This document shows positions 38,901-45,800 of a stretch of 64,000 bases of DNA, piece by piece (the first letter of the stretch is position 1; each line of letters starts with the position of its first letter). The notes under the pieces were generated by a model, which was not told the DNA's origin, made no database searches, and saw nothing but the letters and a program-made list of their open reading frames with translations. Source of the DNA: Sphaerolaimus hirsutus (taxonomy: Eukaryota > Nematoda > Chromadorea > Monhysterida > Sphaerolaimidae); NCBI GenBank assembly GCA_964036195.1, contig OZ038450.1, positions 8,248,701 through 8,312,700 of the forward strand, read 5' to 3'. Position numbers and translations under genes: made by a program.

Positions 38901-40239
38901 ATTTGATCAATAGATGATATAAAATTACATCACCCTCAATGTAGGGGCTCAATATATAGGCTTATTCAGGTGTAGAAGGAAGAAAAGGGAGAAAAAATTG
39001 CTAAGTGGGTGGAAAATTGCTAAAGGTATGGGAAATTCACACCTTAAGAGCATGTGGAAGCACATGGCTTGATTTTATAGACACAATATACTAATGTAAA
39101 CCATGACTTATAGCAACATTGCATGCAGAAATGGGAGGGCTTCATATCAGGAAAAAATCATGTTATGAAATTTGCGTGCTTGCGCGCAAAAAAATTTTCA
39201 GAACACCACATTAATTGTCATCAATAAATTGGCATATTCAAGGTCAATCTGAATGAAATTTACCGCATTTTCTGCGGTAAATGAGTGCGGTACGCGGTAC
39301 GGTACGGTAAATTTTGGAAAATGCGGTACGCGGTACGCAGGGACGTATCCAGGATTTTAGAGCGGGGGGGGGGGCTGCTTGTTTACGGAACCCGGCGAAC
39401 GGGGGGGGCTCAGCCCCCCCCTGAAATTTTGCCTGTACAATGACGAAATGGCGCCATGGCGCTGGCGCCATTCATAGGCGTTGGCGCTAGCGCCAGAAAG
39501 CGCTGTAAATGTATGTAAATATACATACATTCACAGTGAAAGGTACATTATTGGGTGCATTTTCTGGTATGTGTGACGCGGGGACCTATATGCTTAAAAT
39601 ACCATGTGTTTAGGGGCAAATGCGCGCTTGCGCGCAAAAATTTTGCATACACCGTCAAAAATTTCTACTAAAAGTTGCATTTTCGGTGGGTTTTCTTGTC
39701 TCACCCCGGGAAGGGGGGGGGGCTGCAGCCCCCCCCGCCCCCCCCCCCCTGGATACGTCCTTGGCGGTACGGTACGGTAAATTTCTAAAAGTGCGGTAAA
39801 CGGTACGGTACGGTACGGTAAATTTCCCAAAAATGCGGTACGGTACGGTAAATTCTGCCACCCTAAGCCTGCTTACATACTTTTTATCCTTGTACCTTTA
39901 TATCCTTGAATAAGTCCCCTCTCCAACTGCACCCCCTTCGAATAACTCCCACCTGTTAGCGGACTGAGGAAAAAGAACACCCCATCGAATAAGTTCCTTG
40001 ACTAAAAAGCCCGAATAACTCCCCCGGGGACTTATTCGAGGATATACAGTAATTACCTTACGTTCTAATTGTCCTACATTCTAATTGAATCACTGTTATC
40101 TCGCAGGAGCGACGAGGACTCTGCATGCGCCGATGAAGGCTCCTCGGCGCCGCCGCGGCCAATCAGCGACTCTGGCGTGTTCCTGGCCGGCTCGTGCACC
40201 TTCACCGACGTCGACCACACCATCCTGGAGGAAGCCTGA
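14924..40239 (+). CDS. CAP-Gly domain, coiled-coil protein (CLIP-like microtubule plus-end protein)
   Basis: Spliced model of 27 exons: 14924-14926 (tentative ATG), 17029-17269, 17436-17529, 17656-17915, 18050-18183, 19325-19455, 19818-20065, 20304-20542, 20731-20830, 21628-21707, 23042-23281, 23442-23558, 24556-24736, 30860-31153, 32046-32204, 33129-33376, 33678-33744, 33849-33971, 34446-34501, 35176-35325, 35697-35867, 36329-36426, 36720-36912, 37108-37266, 37725-37929, 38313-38418, 40107-40239 (TGA). Total 4230 nt, 1409 residues. Every junction is GT-AG and phases agree. Residues about 155-222 form one CAP-Gly domain ([35 protein letters not shown]), closest in my reading to the second CAP-Gly of CLIP-170. 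Low-complexity Ser/Ala/Thr regions follow, then heptad-rich coiled coil at about 870-1190 and an acidic tail ending ILEEA. No CCHC zinc knuckle is seen. Known role of the family: binding growing microtubule ends and tubulin/EB tails in the cytoplasm. Weak points are the first exon and the 6.1-kb join 24736/30860, so two genes are possible. Confidence 0.8.
15699..15970. mobile_element. hAT-like element related to TAGCATTGAAAAAATC, in intron 1
   Basis: Ends GAGCGTTGCAAAAATC and TTTTTTGGAACGCTA; perfect 8-bp duplication TTCACGCA on both sides. The body is A/T-rich with ATCTCTCA / TGAGAT words. Confidence 0.7.
16226..16592. mobile_element. TA-flanked MITE (TACCGTATTTCC type) in intron 1
   Basis: Left CTGTATTTCCTCGAATTACC and right GGTATTTCGAGGAAATACGG TA. 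The interior has G-rich words such as GGGGGGTTAAACGAGG, shared with 20886-21167. Confidence 0.65.
17656..18183 (+). CDS. CAP-Gly domain exons (4 and 5) of the CLIP-like gene
   Basis: Exon 17656-17915 carries the first two thirds of the CAP-Gly fold: the [18 protein letters not shown] strand pair, then [12 protein letters not shown] and the [12 protein letters not shown] groove, where GLHDG replaces the canonical GKNDG. A phase-1 intron (17916-18049) splits the Gly codon after FEG. Exon 18050-18183 completes the domain with [19 protein letters not shown]. The Gly-Lys-Asn-Asp-Gly groove binds C-terminal EEY/F tails in known members. The Lys-Asn to Leu-His change here may alter binding, which is inference. 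This is the strongest homology evidence in the gene. Confidence 0.92.
19488..19767. mobile_element. Diverged GGGATC-family element in intron 6
   Basis: Left GGGTTCAAACGGGATTCCGA at 19488; right CAACCCCCTTTGAACCTTAC to about 19770. The words are inverted relative to the intact copies (CCCGATCCCGA). The intron runs 19456-19817 by phase. Confidence 0.6.
20093..20248. mobile_element. Introner-family copy inside intron 7 of the CLIP-like gene
   Basis: Left end GGTACCAATCCCACAGACCC, TGTAAAGTGTAAAG; right end CTTTACAGGACCTGACACTG followed by CCCCC. The ends are diverged. The intron runs 20066-20303 by phase, so this copy lies within it and does not supply the splice sites. It may be an older intron whose splice sites shifted, or an insertion into an existing intron. 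Confidence 0.7.
20543..20730 (+). mobile_element. Introner: element forming intron 8 of the CLIP-like gene
   Basis: Intron and element coincide. The exon ends ACCCAG and the element starts GTGCCAGTCCCAGACCCTGT; it ends with GGGTCTGGGACTGCCCCCAG, after which the exon resumes GTGGAAGTGG. It is 188 bp, phase 0. The body is a foldback: the left AGACCCTGT...ACCCTGTAAAGTGT arm pairs with the right ACACTTTACAGG...ACAGGGTCT arm. CCAG occurs on both sides, compatible with a 3-4 bp target duplication that supplies the 3' AG. Confidence 0.88.
20748..20820 (+). repeat. 24-bp in-frame tandem repeat, three copies
   Basis: GAGGTTGATGTGAGAGAGAA followed by GGTG is repeated three times in exon 9 of the CLIP-like gene, encoding VEVDVREK three times. 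The exon is only 100 bp and starts directly after an introner. Confidence 0.85.
20886..21167. mobile_element. TA-flanked MITE inserted in a degraded GGGATC element
   Basis: TACCGTATTTCCTCG at the left and CGAGGAAATACGGTA at the right. Outside it, GTGTTCGAACGGGATCAG on one side and a GGGATCGGGAT-containing stretch ending GGTTGAACCTTA (to about 21482) on the other are halves of an older TAGGGTTCAAACGGGAT element. Confidence 0.65.
22173..22854. mobile_element. hAT-like element with long A/T-run arrays
   Basis: Ends TAGGGTTGGAAAAAA and CGGCCAACCCTA; perfect 8-bp duplication TACCTACC. The arrays are AAAAAACGTTTTTTT. The core has GCGCGCTTGCGCGC followed by AAAAATTTTGC. It is closely related to the element at 28705-29698. 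Confidence 0.82.
23640..23758. mobile_element. Degraded introner-family right half in intron 12
   Basis: The TGTCATGACATTTGACTTTAC body and CACTTTACGACTTTGGGACT ACCCCCGGC end match the right half of the family with changes. It is immediately followed by, and its CCCCCGGC end duplicated by, a hAT-like element (23759-24217). A left end is not clear. Confidence 0.5.
23759..24217. mobile_element. hAT-like element, CAGGGACGTATCC family
   Basis: Ends CAAGGACGTAGCC and GGCTACGTCCCTG; perfect 8-bp duplication CCCCCGGC, which is also the end of a degraded introner. The body has GCGCGCGAGCGCGC and TGGCGCCAGCGCCATGGCGC. It lies in intron 12 of the CLIP-like gene. Confidence 0.85.
26208..26561. mobile_element. 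TAGTGATGTAAAA element with GCGCCAAGCGCC arrays
   Basis: Ends TAGTGATGTAAAAGCGCCA and TGGCGCTTTTCACATCACTA. The whole body is GCGCCATGGCGCTTTTGGCG-type repeat. Flanks TAAGAGAC and GTCTAGAC do not match well, so the duplication has decayed or the edge has changed. Confidence 0.72.
28705..29698. mobile_element. hAT-like element with A/T-run arrays, carrying a nested element
   Basis: Ends TAGGGATGGCCGAAAAAGG and TTGACCATCCCTA; perfect 8-bp duplication GTTTCAGG. Its core matches 22261-22740. A CAGGGACGTATCC-family element sits at 29110-29403. Confidence 0.82.
29110..29403. mobile_element. hAT-like element, CAGGGACGTATCC family, nested
   Basis: Ends CAGGGACGTACGCAGG and CTGCGTACGTCCTTG; perfect 8-bp duplication ATTATATA at 29102-29109 and 29404-29411. 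The body has GGCGCTTGCGCCATTTGTAG and TGGCGCTGGCGCCAACG. Confidence 0.85.
31553..31984. mobile_element. hAT-like element, CAGGGACGTATCC family, in intron 14
   Basis: Ends CAGGGACGTATCCAGG and CCTGGATACGTCCTTG; perfect 8-bp duplication CTCATTAG. It includes TGGCGCTAGCGCCATACAAA, and ATGTATGTAAAAATGCATAC, a dyad shared with 39338-39763 and 5082-6032. Confidence 0.87.
33129..36912 (+). CDS. Coiled-coil exons (16-23) of the CLIP-like gene
   Basis: Eight exons (33129-33376, 33678-33744, 33849-33971, 34446-34501, 35176-35325, 35697-35867, 36329-36426, 36720-36912) encode almost uninterrupted heptad sequence rich in E, K, Q, R, A and L. Examples are [47 protein letters not shown] and [19 protein letters not shown]. 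This is typical of a dimerising rod. Introns 35326-35696 and 36913-37107, at the ends of exons 20 and 23, are introner insertions. Exon GC content contrasts sharply with the AT-rich introns. Confidence 0.85.
34286..34501 (+). CDS. Possible alternative first exon with two hydrophobic segments, reading into coiled-coil exon 19
   Basis: An ATG at 34286 in a good context (GCCGCAATGG) opens a frame with strong GC-ending codon bias. It encodes about 53 residues with two hydrophobic stretches ([17 protein letters not shown] and [15 protein letters not shown]) and reads without a stop into exon 19 of the CLIP-like gene in its own frame. The main isoform would splice past it using the acceptor TTTGCATTCGCAG at 34433-34445. 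If used as a first exon, it would make a membrane-anchored coiled-coil protein lacking the CAP-Gly domain. I do not recognise the segment, and it could be chance. Confidence 0.35.
35326..35696 (+). mobile_element. Introner: element forming intron 20 of the CLIP-like gene
   Basis: The exon ends GCCGACCAG. The element starts GTAGACAGCCCCAGACCCTG and ends GGGTCTGGGACTGCCCCCAG; the exon resumes GTCGACAGACTG. It is 371 bp, phase 0. It is longer than its sisters because the centre holds an extra inverted repeat built on TATCCAAATCTTA / TAAGATTTG. GTAGACAG on the left and GTCGACAG on the right match at 7 of 8 positions, which might be an 8-bp target duplication, though the left copy is also close to the family's usual end. 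Confidence 0.88.
36474..36684. repeat. Foldback repeat GGGCCAGTTCCGCAA in intron 22
   Basis: GGGGCCAGTTCCGCAAGTGG at the left and CCACTTGCGGCACTGGCACC at the right are inverted. The body is GCAAAAGCGAAG/CTTCGCTTTTGC arrays. A second copy is at 4258-4505. The outer GGTGCCAGT resembles the introner end GGTGCCAGTCCC. Confidence 0.65.
36913..37107 (+). mobile_element. Introner: element forming intron 23 of the CLIP-like gene
   Basis: The exon ends ACCAGCCAG. The element starts GTGCCAGTCCCAGACCCCGT and ends GGTCCTGGATTGCCCCCAG; the exon resumes CTACGCACGCCG. It is 195 bp, phase 0. Long complementary arms meet near 37005-37030 at a GCAAACGTACGTTTGC palindrome, so the whole intron can fold into one hairpin. 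Confidence 0.87.
37266..37698 (+). mobile_element. GGGATC-family element at the 5' edge of intron 24 of the CLIP-like gene
   Basis: The left end GGGGTTCAAACGGGATTGAC starts at the exon boundary, so the donor GT (37267-37268) is the element's own. The right end is CCCTTTGAACCCTG at about 37698; the acceptor CCCATTCAG is 27 bp further on. The flanks CTCTTTTC and CCTCACTC match at only five of eight positions. Confidence 0.65.
37983..38248. mobile_element. Introner-family copy inside intron 25 of the CLIP-like gene
   Basis: GTGTCAGACCCGTGCCCTGT, then AAAGTG, at the left; CACTTTACAGGGCTCGGGAC TGCCCCCC at the right. The body is the usual mix of TCACATTTAAATCG and TGTCATGCAAAGTTCAG words. The host intron (37930-38312 by phase) extends beyond both ends. 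Confidence 0.7.
38661..39865. mobile_element. hAT-like element with CGGTACGGTAAA arrays
   Basis: Ends TAGGGTGGCAGACGGTACGG and TACGGTAAATTCTGCCACCCTA-like; perfect 8-bp duplication AGCCTGCT. CGGTACGGTAAAT arrays lie at both ends. The core has TGCGTGCTTGCGCGCAAAAA. It lies in intron 26 of the CLIP-like gene and carries a nested element at 39338-39763. Confidence 0.88.
39338..39763. mobile_element. hAT-like element, CAGGGACGTATCC family, nested in a GGTACGG array
   Basis: Ends CAGGGACGTATCCAGG and CCTGGATACGTCCTTG; perfect 8-bp duplication GCGGTACG, taken from the host array. The body has GGCGCCATGGCGCTGGCGCC, ATGTAAATATACATACAT and GCGCGCTTGCGCGC. Confidence 0.87.
39895..40053. mobile_element. 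MITE with ATATCCTTGAATAAG / CTTATTCGAGGATAT ends
   Basis: A short inverted-repeat element in intron 26, 53 bp before the last exon. Similar ends occur at 7228, 10980-11372, 35925-36293, 46095-46550, 54612-54810 and 61490-61937. The ends resemble the TACCGTATTTCC MITE in layout (G-rich interior) but not in exact sequence. Confidence 0.55.
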
Positions 40240-42873
40240 TCTGCGTTGCCTTTTTGTGAATCGTGCCATTTTTGCGCTGAGAGGTTTTGAACGCTCCCAT
40301 CTATCTACATATTTTGTATTTACATATTTTGTCAACCAATGGGTAGGGTGATTTTCATCCTTTCTTTCAGATTATCGCTGTGTAGAAATCAATCGTGCTT
40401 TGTGTAATTTTGCGGCGTGAATGTTCCTTTTTGGGCGGAGTCTTAGATTCTATTAGATGTCGATGTGTGTAGATATTTGTCTACTAATGTTACTCGCACT
40501 ATCCATTGCCTGGTTGATCTCTTATGGGAACACATCGTTTTTGCTGCAACTCAGGTGGATGGTTTTTCAATGTCCTTGGATGTGGATTTGATGTGCTTTA
40601 TTGCGTCTGCCATGTTTTTGGTCGACTGGCGACTAGAAGAGTAGTGTCCATACATTGAGGAGTTTTTTCCACTTTCAACTGCATTTTGCATATTATATAT
40701 TACAGATTCTGCCTCTGGGGGCCGGTCCCAGACCCTGTAAAGTGTGAAGAAATGTGTCAAATGTAATGTGAATGTCAATCAAAAAATAGGTATTGACAAT
40801 TGAATTGATACTATATTTTTCAGGACACTTGACACTTTGCATGATATTTTACATGACATTTGACACTTTACTCTACATAAATACAGGGTCTGAGATTGGC
40901 ACCTGATTGCTACTCGTGGTACAGTGTACCTGATTTCTACTTGCAATCGCTTTGAAATTTCACATTCTCTTTTCCGATAAGCTTGCATTCCTGAAAAACA
41001 TGTATTTAATGCAAATGATAGGACAGTGTAAACGTGAACCGTGTACCTGTAAAAACATCCCCGGAAATATTTCCCCTCTATTCCTGAGAGGAGCAGGTAG
41101 AGAGTTTTTTCCCTAAAGATTACGAAATTATTCTAAAAGACAGAGTGATATTTACTTGAAATGGTCCACAGGGGATTTATTTGAGTGTATGCGGTTTGTA
41201 CTGTATGTTTTTTGCTATTATCGTTGCTAACGTATGTGAATGTTTTTATCATGACGGACAAATTTTTCCAGCATCTAAGTCACATTCAATGATCGGTGAC
41301 GTTATTGTTACTACTCAATTGTATTTTTTTTCGATTTGTATTTACAATAAAACAATTCTGAACGGCATTTCCTTATGAAAAGTGACAAAGCTTGAATTCA
41401 TCCGCAATGCATTAAAATATATACTTTTTGCAGTTGCAAAGGTATAACCGGGGCCAGTTCTATCCTGAGCCGAACCCTGTGAAACTTGTCATAAAGATTT
41501 GTCAAATGTCGCTAAAATGTCAAATATCGAATAAAATGCTAAAACAAGAGCTTCACTGGCTTTACTTGTCACTCAAAAAAGATGTCTCACAATTTACATG
41601 GCATTCTGTCAGATGCGTGGTTGACCTCGGCCTCGCTGAAAAAGCAGTGCAATGCGCTGAATTCCTTACCTAACCAACTAAAATAACTACCGTATTTCCT
41701 CGAAATACCCCCCCCCCTCGAAATACCCCCTCCCCCTCGTTTGACCCCCCCTCTCGAGACCACTATGAAACAATCACCCCCCCCTCGAAATACCCCCCCC
41801 CCCGATTGAGTGTAAAGAGAACGTACATGACAAATACTGCAGTTTGTGTTCTGCGTAGTGCAGAACACGGGTTTAAACAATGTCGTAATCACGTTAGAAC
41901 AGTGTTTATACCGTCTACATACTAATATCAGTCTACATAACCTTATAAATGGCGGTTTTTGTTGTATTTTTTGACGGCTGCGTACGTTACAGACGACAAG
42001 TTCGTACTGGGATTTGAAATTTTTTTATTGAAATAATAACCCCCCTCCCCTCGAAATACCCCCCCCCTCGTTTAACCCCCCCCCCTCTCTCGGGACCACT
42101 ATGAAACAATCACCCCCCGGGGGGTATTTCGAGGAAATACGGTATATATTAGACACGTGTTGAGCGGCGTTTGACCGGTCAAAGTGAAAATATATGCTTT
42201 TCCCGTCTGTTGGCGGCGTCATTTATAAAAGTGGCTTTCTCAGCTACATCAACGGGATAATTTACAATAGTACATAAATACATAGCCATGCATGTATTGA
42301 TGTGAGTACAAGTGGAATTCTTTCGTTTGTTCTGAAATTAGTGCCGTTGGTTCAACCAGTTTCGGAAAATTGTGAAGCTTCTCTAATTAGAAGAAATTTG
42401 GAAAACAAGAAAACGATTTTTGGGCTCAACTGGTTTCTGGTTCATCCGTTTGGTGACTATGTACTTTTACTGTGTTTGTTACTAATCACTGTAAGCCACA
42501 TCAGCTTGTGCAAGTGATTTTATTTTTCGAATCGCCACTGTGGGGGGCTTCCGTATGTTGGTTTGTCTTTTTTTGATGGTGGGCGACAGGATCACAGTAT
42601 ATTGACTTCATTGCTAAAAGTCGTGCGTGTCAACAATTCCAGAACGGGTCATTTAGGTAGCTTTGAATCGAGAATCCCTGCCGAGTTCCGTCTATATAAT
42701 GTATAATTATGTACCTCGCTTTGCCGGGTTCCGCACTGCACTGCAACACGTGTCGTAAGTTCTACAGGGTGCGAGCTTTGCCAATGGTGCAGTGCCGCGC
42801 TGCAGCGGCTGCTGCCGCCGTGCCGCCGCACATTCAGGTCGAAACTCACCAGTGGTAAATTTTGCGAGCGAAA
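40240..42873 (+). other. Region between the CLIP-like and hypothetical genes
   Basis: It holds the CLIP-like 3' UTR (an AATAAA at 41346 is the first clear one, 1.1 kb past the stop), an introner-family copy (40715-40904), and a TACCGTATTTCC MITE (41688-42144) with internal duplication. A CpG-rich stretch at 42700-42873 is the likely promoter and 5' UTR of the next gene. No coding exon seen. Confidence 0.5.
40715..40904. mobile_element. Introner-family copy downstream of the CLIP-like stop codon
   Basis: CTGGGGGCCGGTCCCAGACC CTGTAAAGTG at the left and ATACAGGGTCTGAGATTGGC ACCTG at the right. Between them lie typical TGTCAAATGT / ACATTTGACAC arms. It lies 480 bp past the TGA and so is outside coding sequence, either in a 3' UTR intron or intergenic. 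Confidence 0.7.
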
Positions 42874-45800
42874 ATGTCGTACGAAAATGGCCCCAAAAGC
42901 ACAGACTTCATACCGGCCGAATTGCCGTGAGTGACGTTTAAGTGGTTTTACGCCTACGCGGTATTTGTGGTTTATCGCGGTTCAAGTTTGTTGTGCGACC
43001 AAGTTTCTTAGTGCCAGTATGCATCAACATGTGTGTGTTGAAAAACTGCCTGATGAATCGCTTTCTTATTGGGTCTACTTGTCTGTTTTTAGGTCTGGCC
43101 CATTTTAAGTCCATTAACTTTCTGGTCTGAACCAGTTCACACTTCTCTGCCGACATCGAGCCGTTCCACTGTGGCAAACTAGGATAAAAATACAAAACCT
43201 TCCAGTGACCGGCATCTGTTGAAACGAAGCAGGGCGGCCGCGACAAGGGTCAAGCTAGAAAACTTCGATTCGCCCTCTGAACGCTACTTTCGTAATCGCA
43301 GAAGAGTGATTAAGTACGGAGAGACGATCAGCGAATTTCTGAAAACCGGTTTCAAGCCGGCTGAGGTCAGTTTTGTTTAAATTGTGCTTGACATCAATAT
43401 TTACCAAAACAACCAAAGAAGGTATTTCCCTGCAACTAACCGAATTTTCAACCCGTTTTTATCACCCATTCGATGTTGTGACTTGTGAGATGTTGCTTAA
43501 TCTCATTCATATTTATTTTGTCATAAAATTTTGTCCTTTAAATTTGAATTTTCCTGGCTTGCTATGAAGCTAATGAAATATCTGTCTGAAAAATTCACGC
43601 AAATCATAGTGGATACAAATTACACACGTATTTTAAATTGTACTGCTCTATTTGAACATTCATGAAGTTTCTAGACATTTTGTACTGCCAAACACAGTGG
43701 AGTGTTGCGTACAGGGCCATGCGAAGTCTAAAGTCAAGTGTAAAATTTCATGTAAAATGTCAATCAAAACAAAGAAATATTATTTTATCACAGAAATTTC
43801 GACACATTGCATGAAAATTGACAGATTTGAATGACATTTTACATAACATTTACAACTCGACTTTACACTTTACAGCGCTCGGGACTGGCACCAGGTGCCA
43901 ATCCCAGACCCTGAACAGTGTAAAGTATAGTGTCAAATGTCATGCAAAGTGTCAATTGTCATGAATAATGTAAAGTAAAGTGTCAATTGTCAAAGAAATT
44001 TCAGTAATAAAGTCTGTTCTTTTTTGTTTTGATTGACATTTTACATGACATTTGACACTCTATTTCACACTTTACAGGGCTCGGGACCAGGTGGCCCTTC
44101 ACTGTAGGTAGATACTTTTCAGCCGCGGAAAATGCGCGACTGCGGCTGGACGGGCGAGCGGCGGGCGGCGCGCTCCAGCGACGTGCTGGTGGGCGGTTCG
44201 CACGCGCACAACTACGGCAAGTTCGTCAGTCAGATGTTCAAGAACAAGCCCGACGCCCAGCAGGTGGCCGACCACTTCGCTAAGGAGTCAGTTTGCGATT
44301 TGCGTTACACTGTAGATGTTTATGTAGCTATTTACCTTATATCCTTTGAGTGGGAAAGTACCTTTGAGTGGGAAAGTAGTGATGAACAAATTTTTTATAT
44401 ATTTATTCGAAAAACACGTTAGAAATTAGAAATTGTTTCATTAGAATATCAAGCATCGAGACCCTTTTAAAAGATGGCAGCTGAACTACTGATTCACTAG
44501 GTAATTCGGTATTTTTTAAGATTCCAACATACCGTATTTTATCGAAATATCCCCGCCCCCGTCGAAATACACCCACCCTCGAAATACCACCACCCCAATG
44601 AGTGTAAAGTGAATGAAATTGCCAAAATAATTCTTGCGAATAAATATCCCCAACCCGAAATACCCCCTCCCTAGATTACCCCACACCCCCTCAAAATTTG
44701 CACTCTGAACAAATGAACTCCCTGGGGTATTTCGAAGCAGTACGGTATTCATATTCCGGGATATTTTTATTTGTTATGTTGTATAGTTTTAGTGGCAAAC
44801 CAAACCAAACCGTAATAATAAGTCATAGCCCATGTTAGTGTAGAATATAAGATTAGTCAATGTGCTTCCACTTAAATACTTTTGAAGTAAATATGAAACC
44901 ATCTAATACTTTTGAAGTAAATATGAAACCATCTAATACTTTTGAAGTAAATATAAAACCATCTAAAGGATGGGAACTAATCGATGATTCACTTCCCGGT
45001 ATATATCACAACCCTGTCTTTAATACTCACAGTGCAATGGCAAACGCAGCGGTAGAGGATCAACTGTACACGTTGACTAGTGACCAGGAACTGACACCAA
45101 AGGTAAAAATAACATTTTCATATTATTTTTACATTCCATGTCAATAAAAAAATATCAGTATGATCGGCGGACTTTATAGTCTGCACGCACACTTATTTGT
45201 CTCGTTTTGGAAACGTGCCAGTGATAATTAAAGCATGCTATGTTTGTAATTGTAAGGAGGTGAAAAAATATTATTTTGAACATGTAAACATATATGTAAC
45301 GTTATAGTTATAGTCCAGTTACTTTACACCCTGCACGCGTGGTTCCCGCTGGAAGCGTGCCAACTACTTTTCTAGCCATGCGATTTTAATAAAAAGTTAA
45401 AAAAAGTCATTTCTGTTATAGCGCTATATGTTCACTTATTCACAACAATAAATTTTTTCATCTGTCATACAAAAATCGCATGCTTTATCATCATTGGCAT
45501 GCTTCCAATGTGAGGCATAAATGAGTGCGAGGGCAGAGTATCATGTCCGCCGAGTATACAACGAGTTTTTTTTTGTGGAAATCTCATGCGTCGGATATCG
45601 TTGCAAGGTGTAACGTGCAAGGTCACTGAAGTATAACGAAAACGGTAAAAATGATGTGTCTTGTGCACTCAGCATGTTCTGCATATGGAAAAGTTGGACC
45701 ACATGGACAACCAGGACAGCTCCGAGCAGAACTACAACAGCGGCAGCTACAACGGCAGCAGCAACGCCAACGGCACTGACCAAATCTACGATGATCACTA

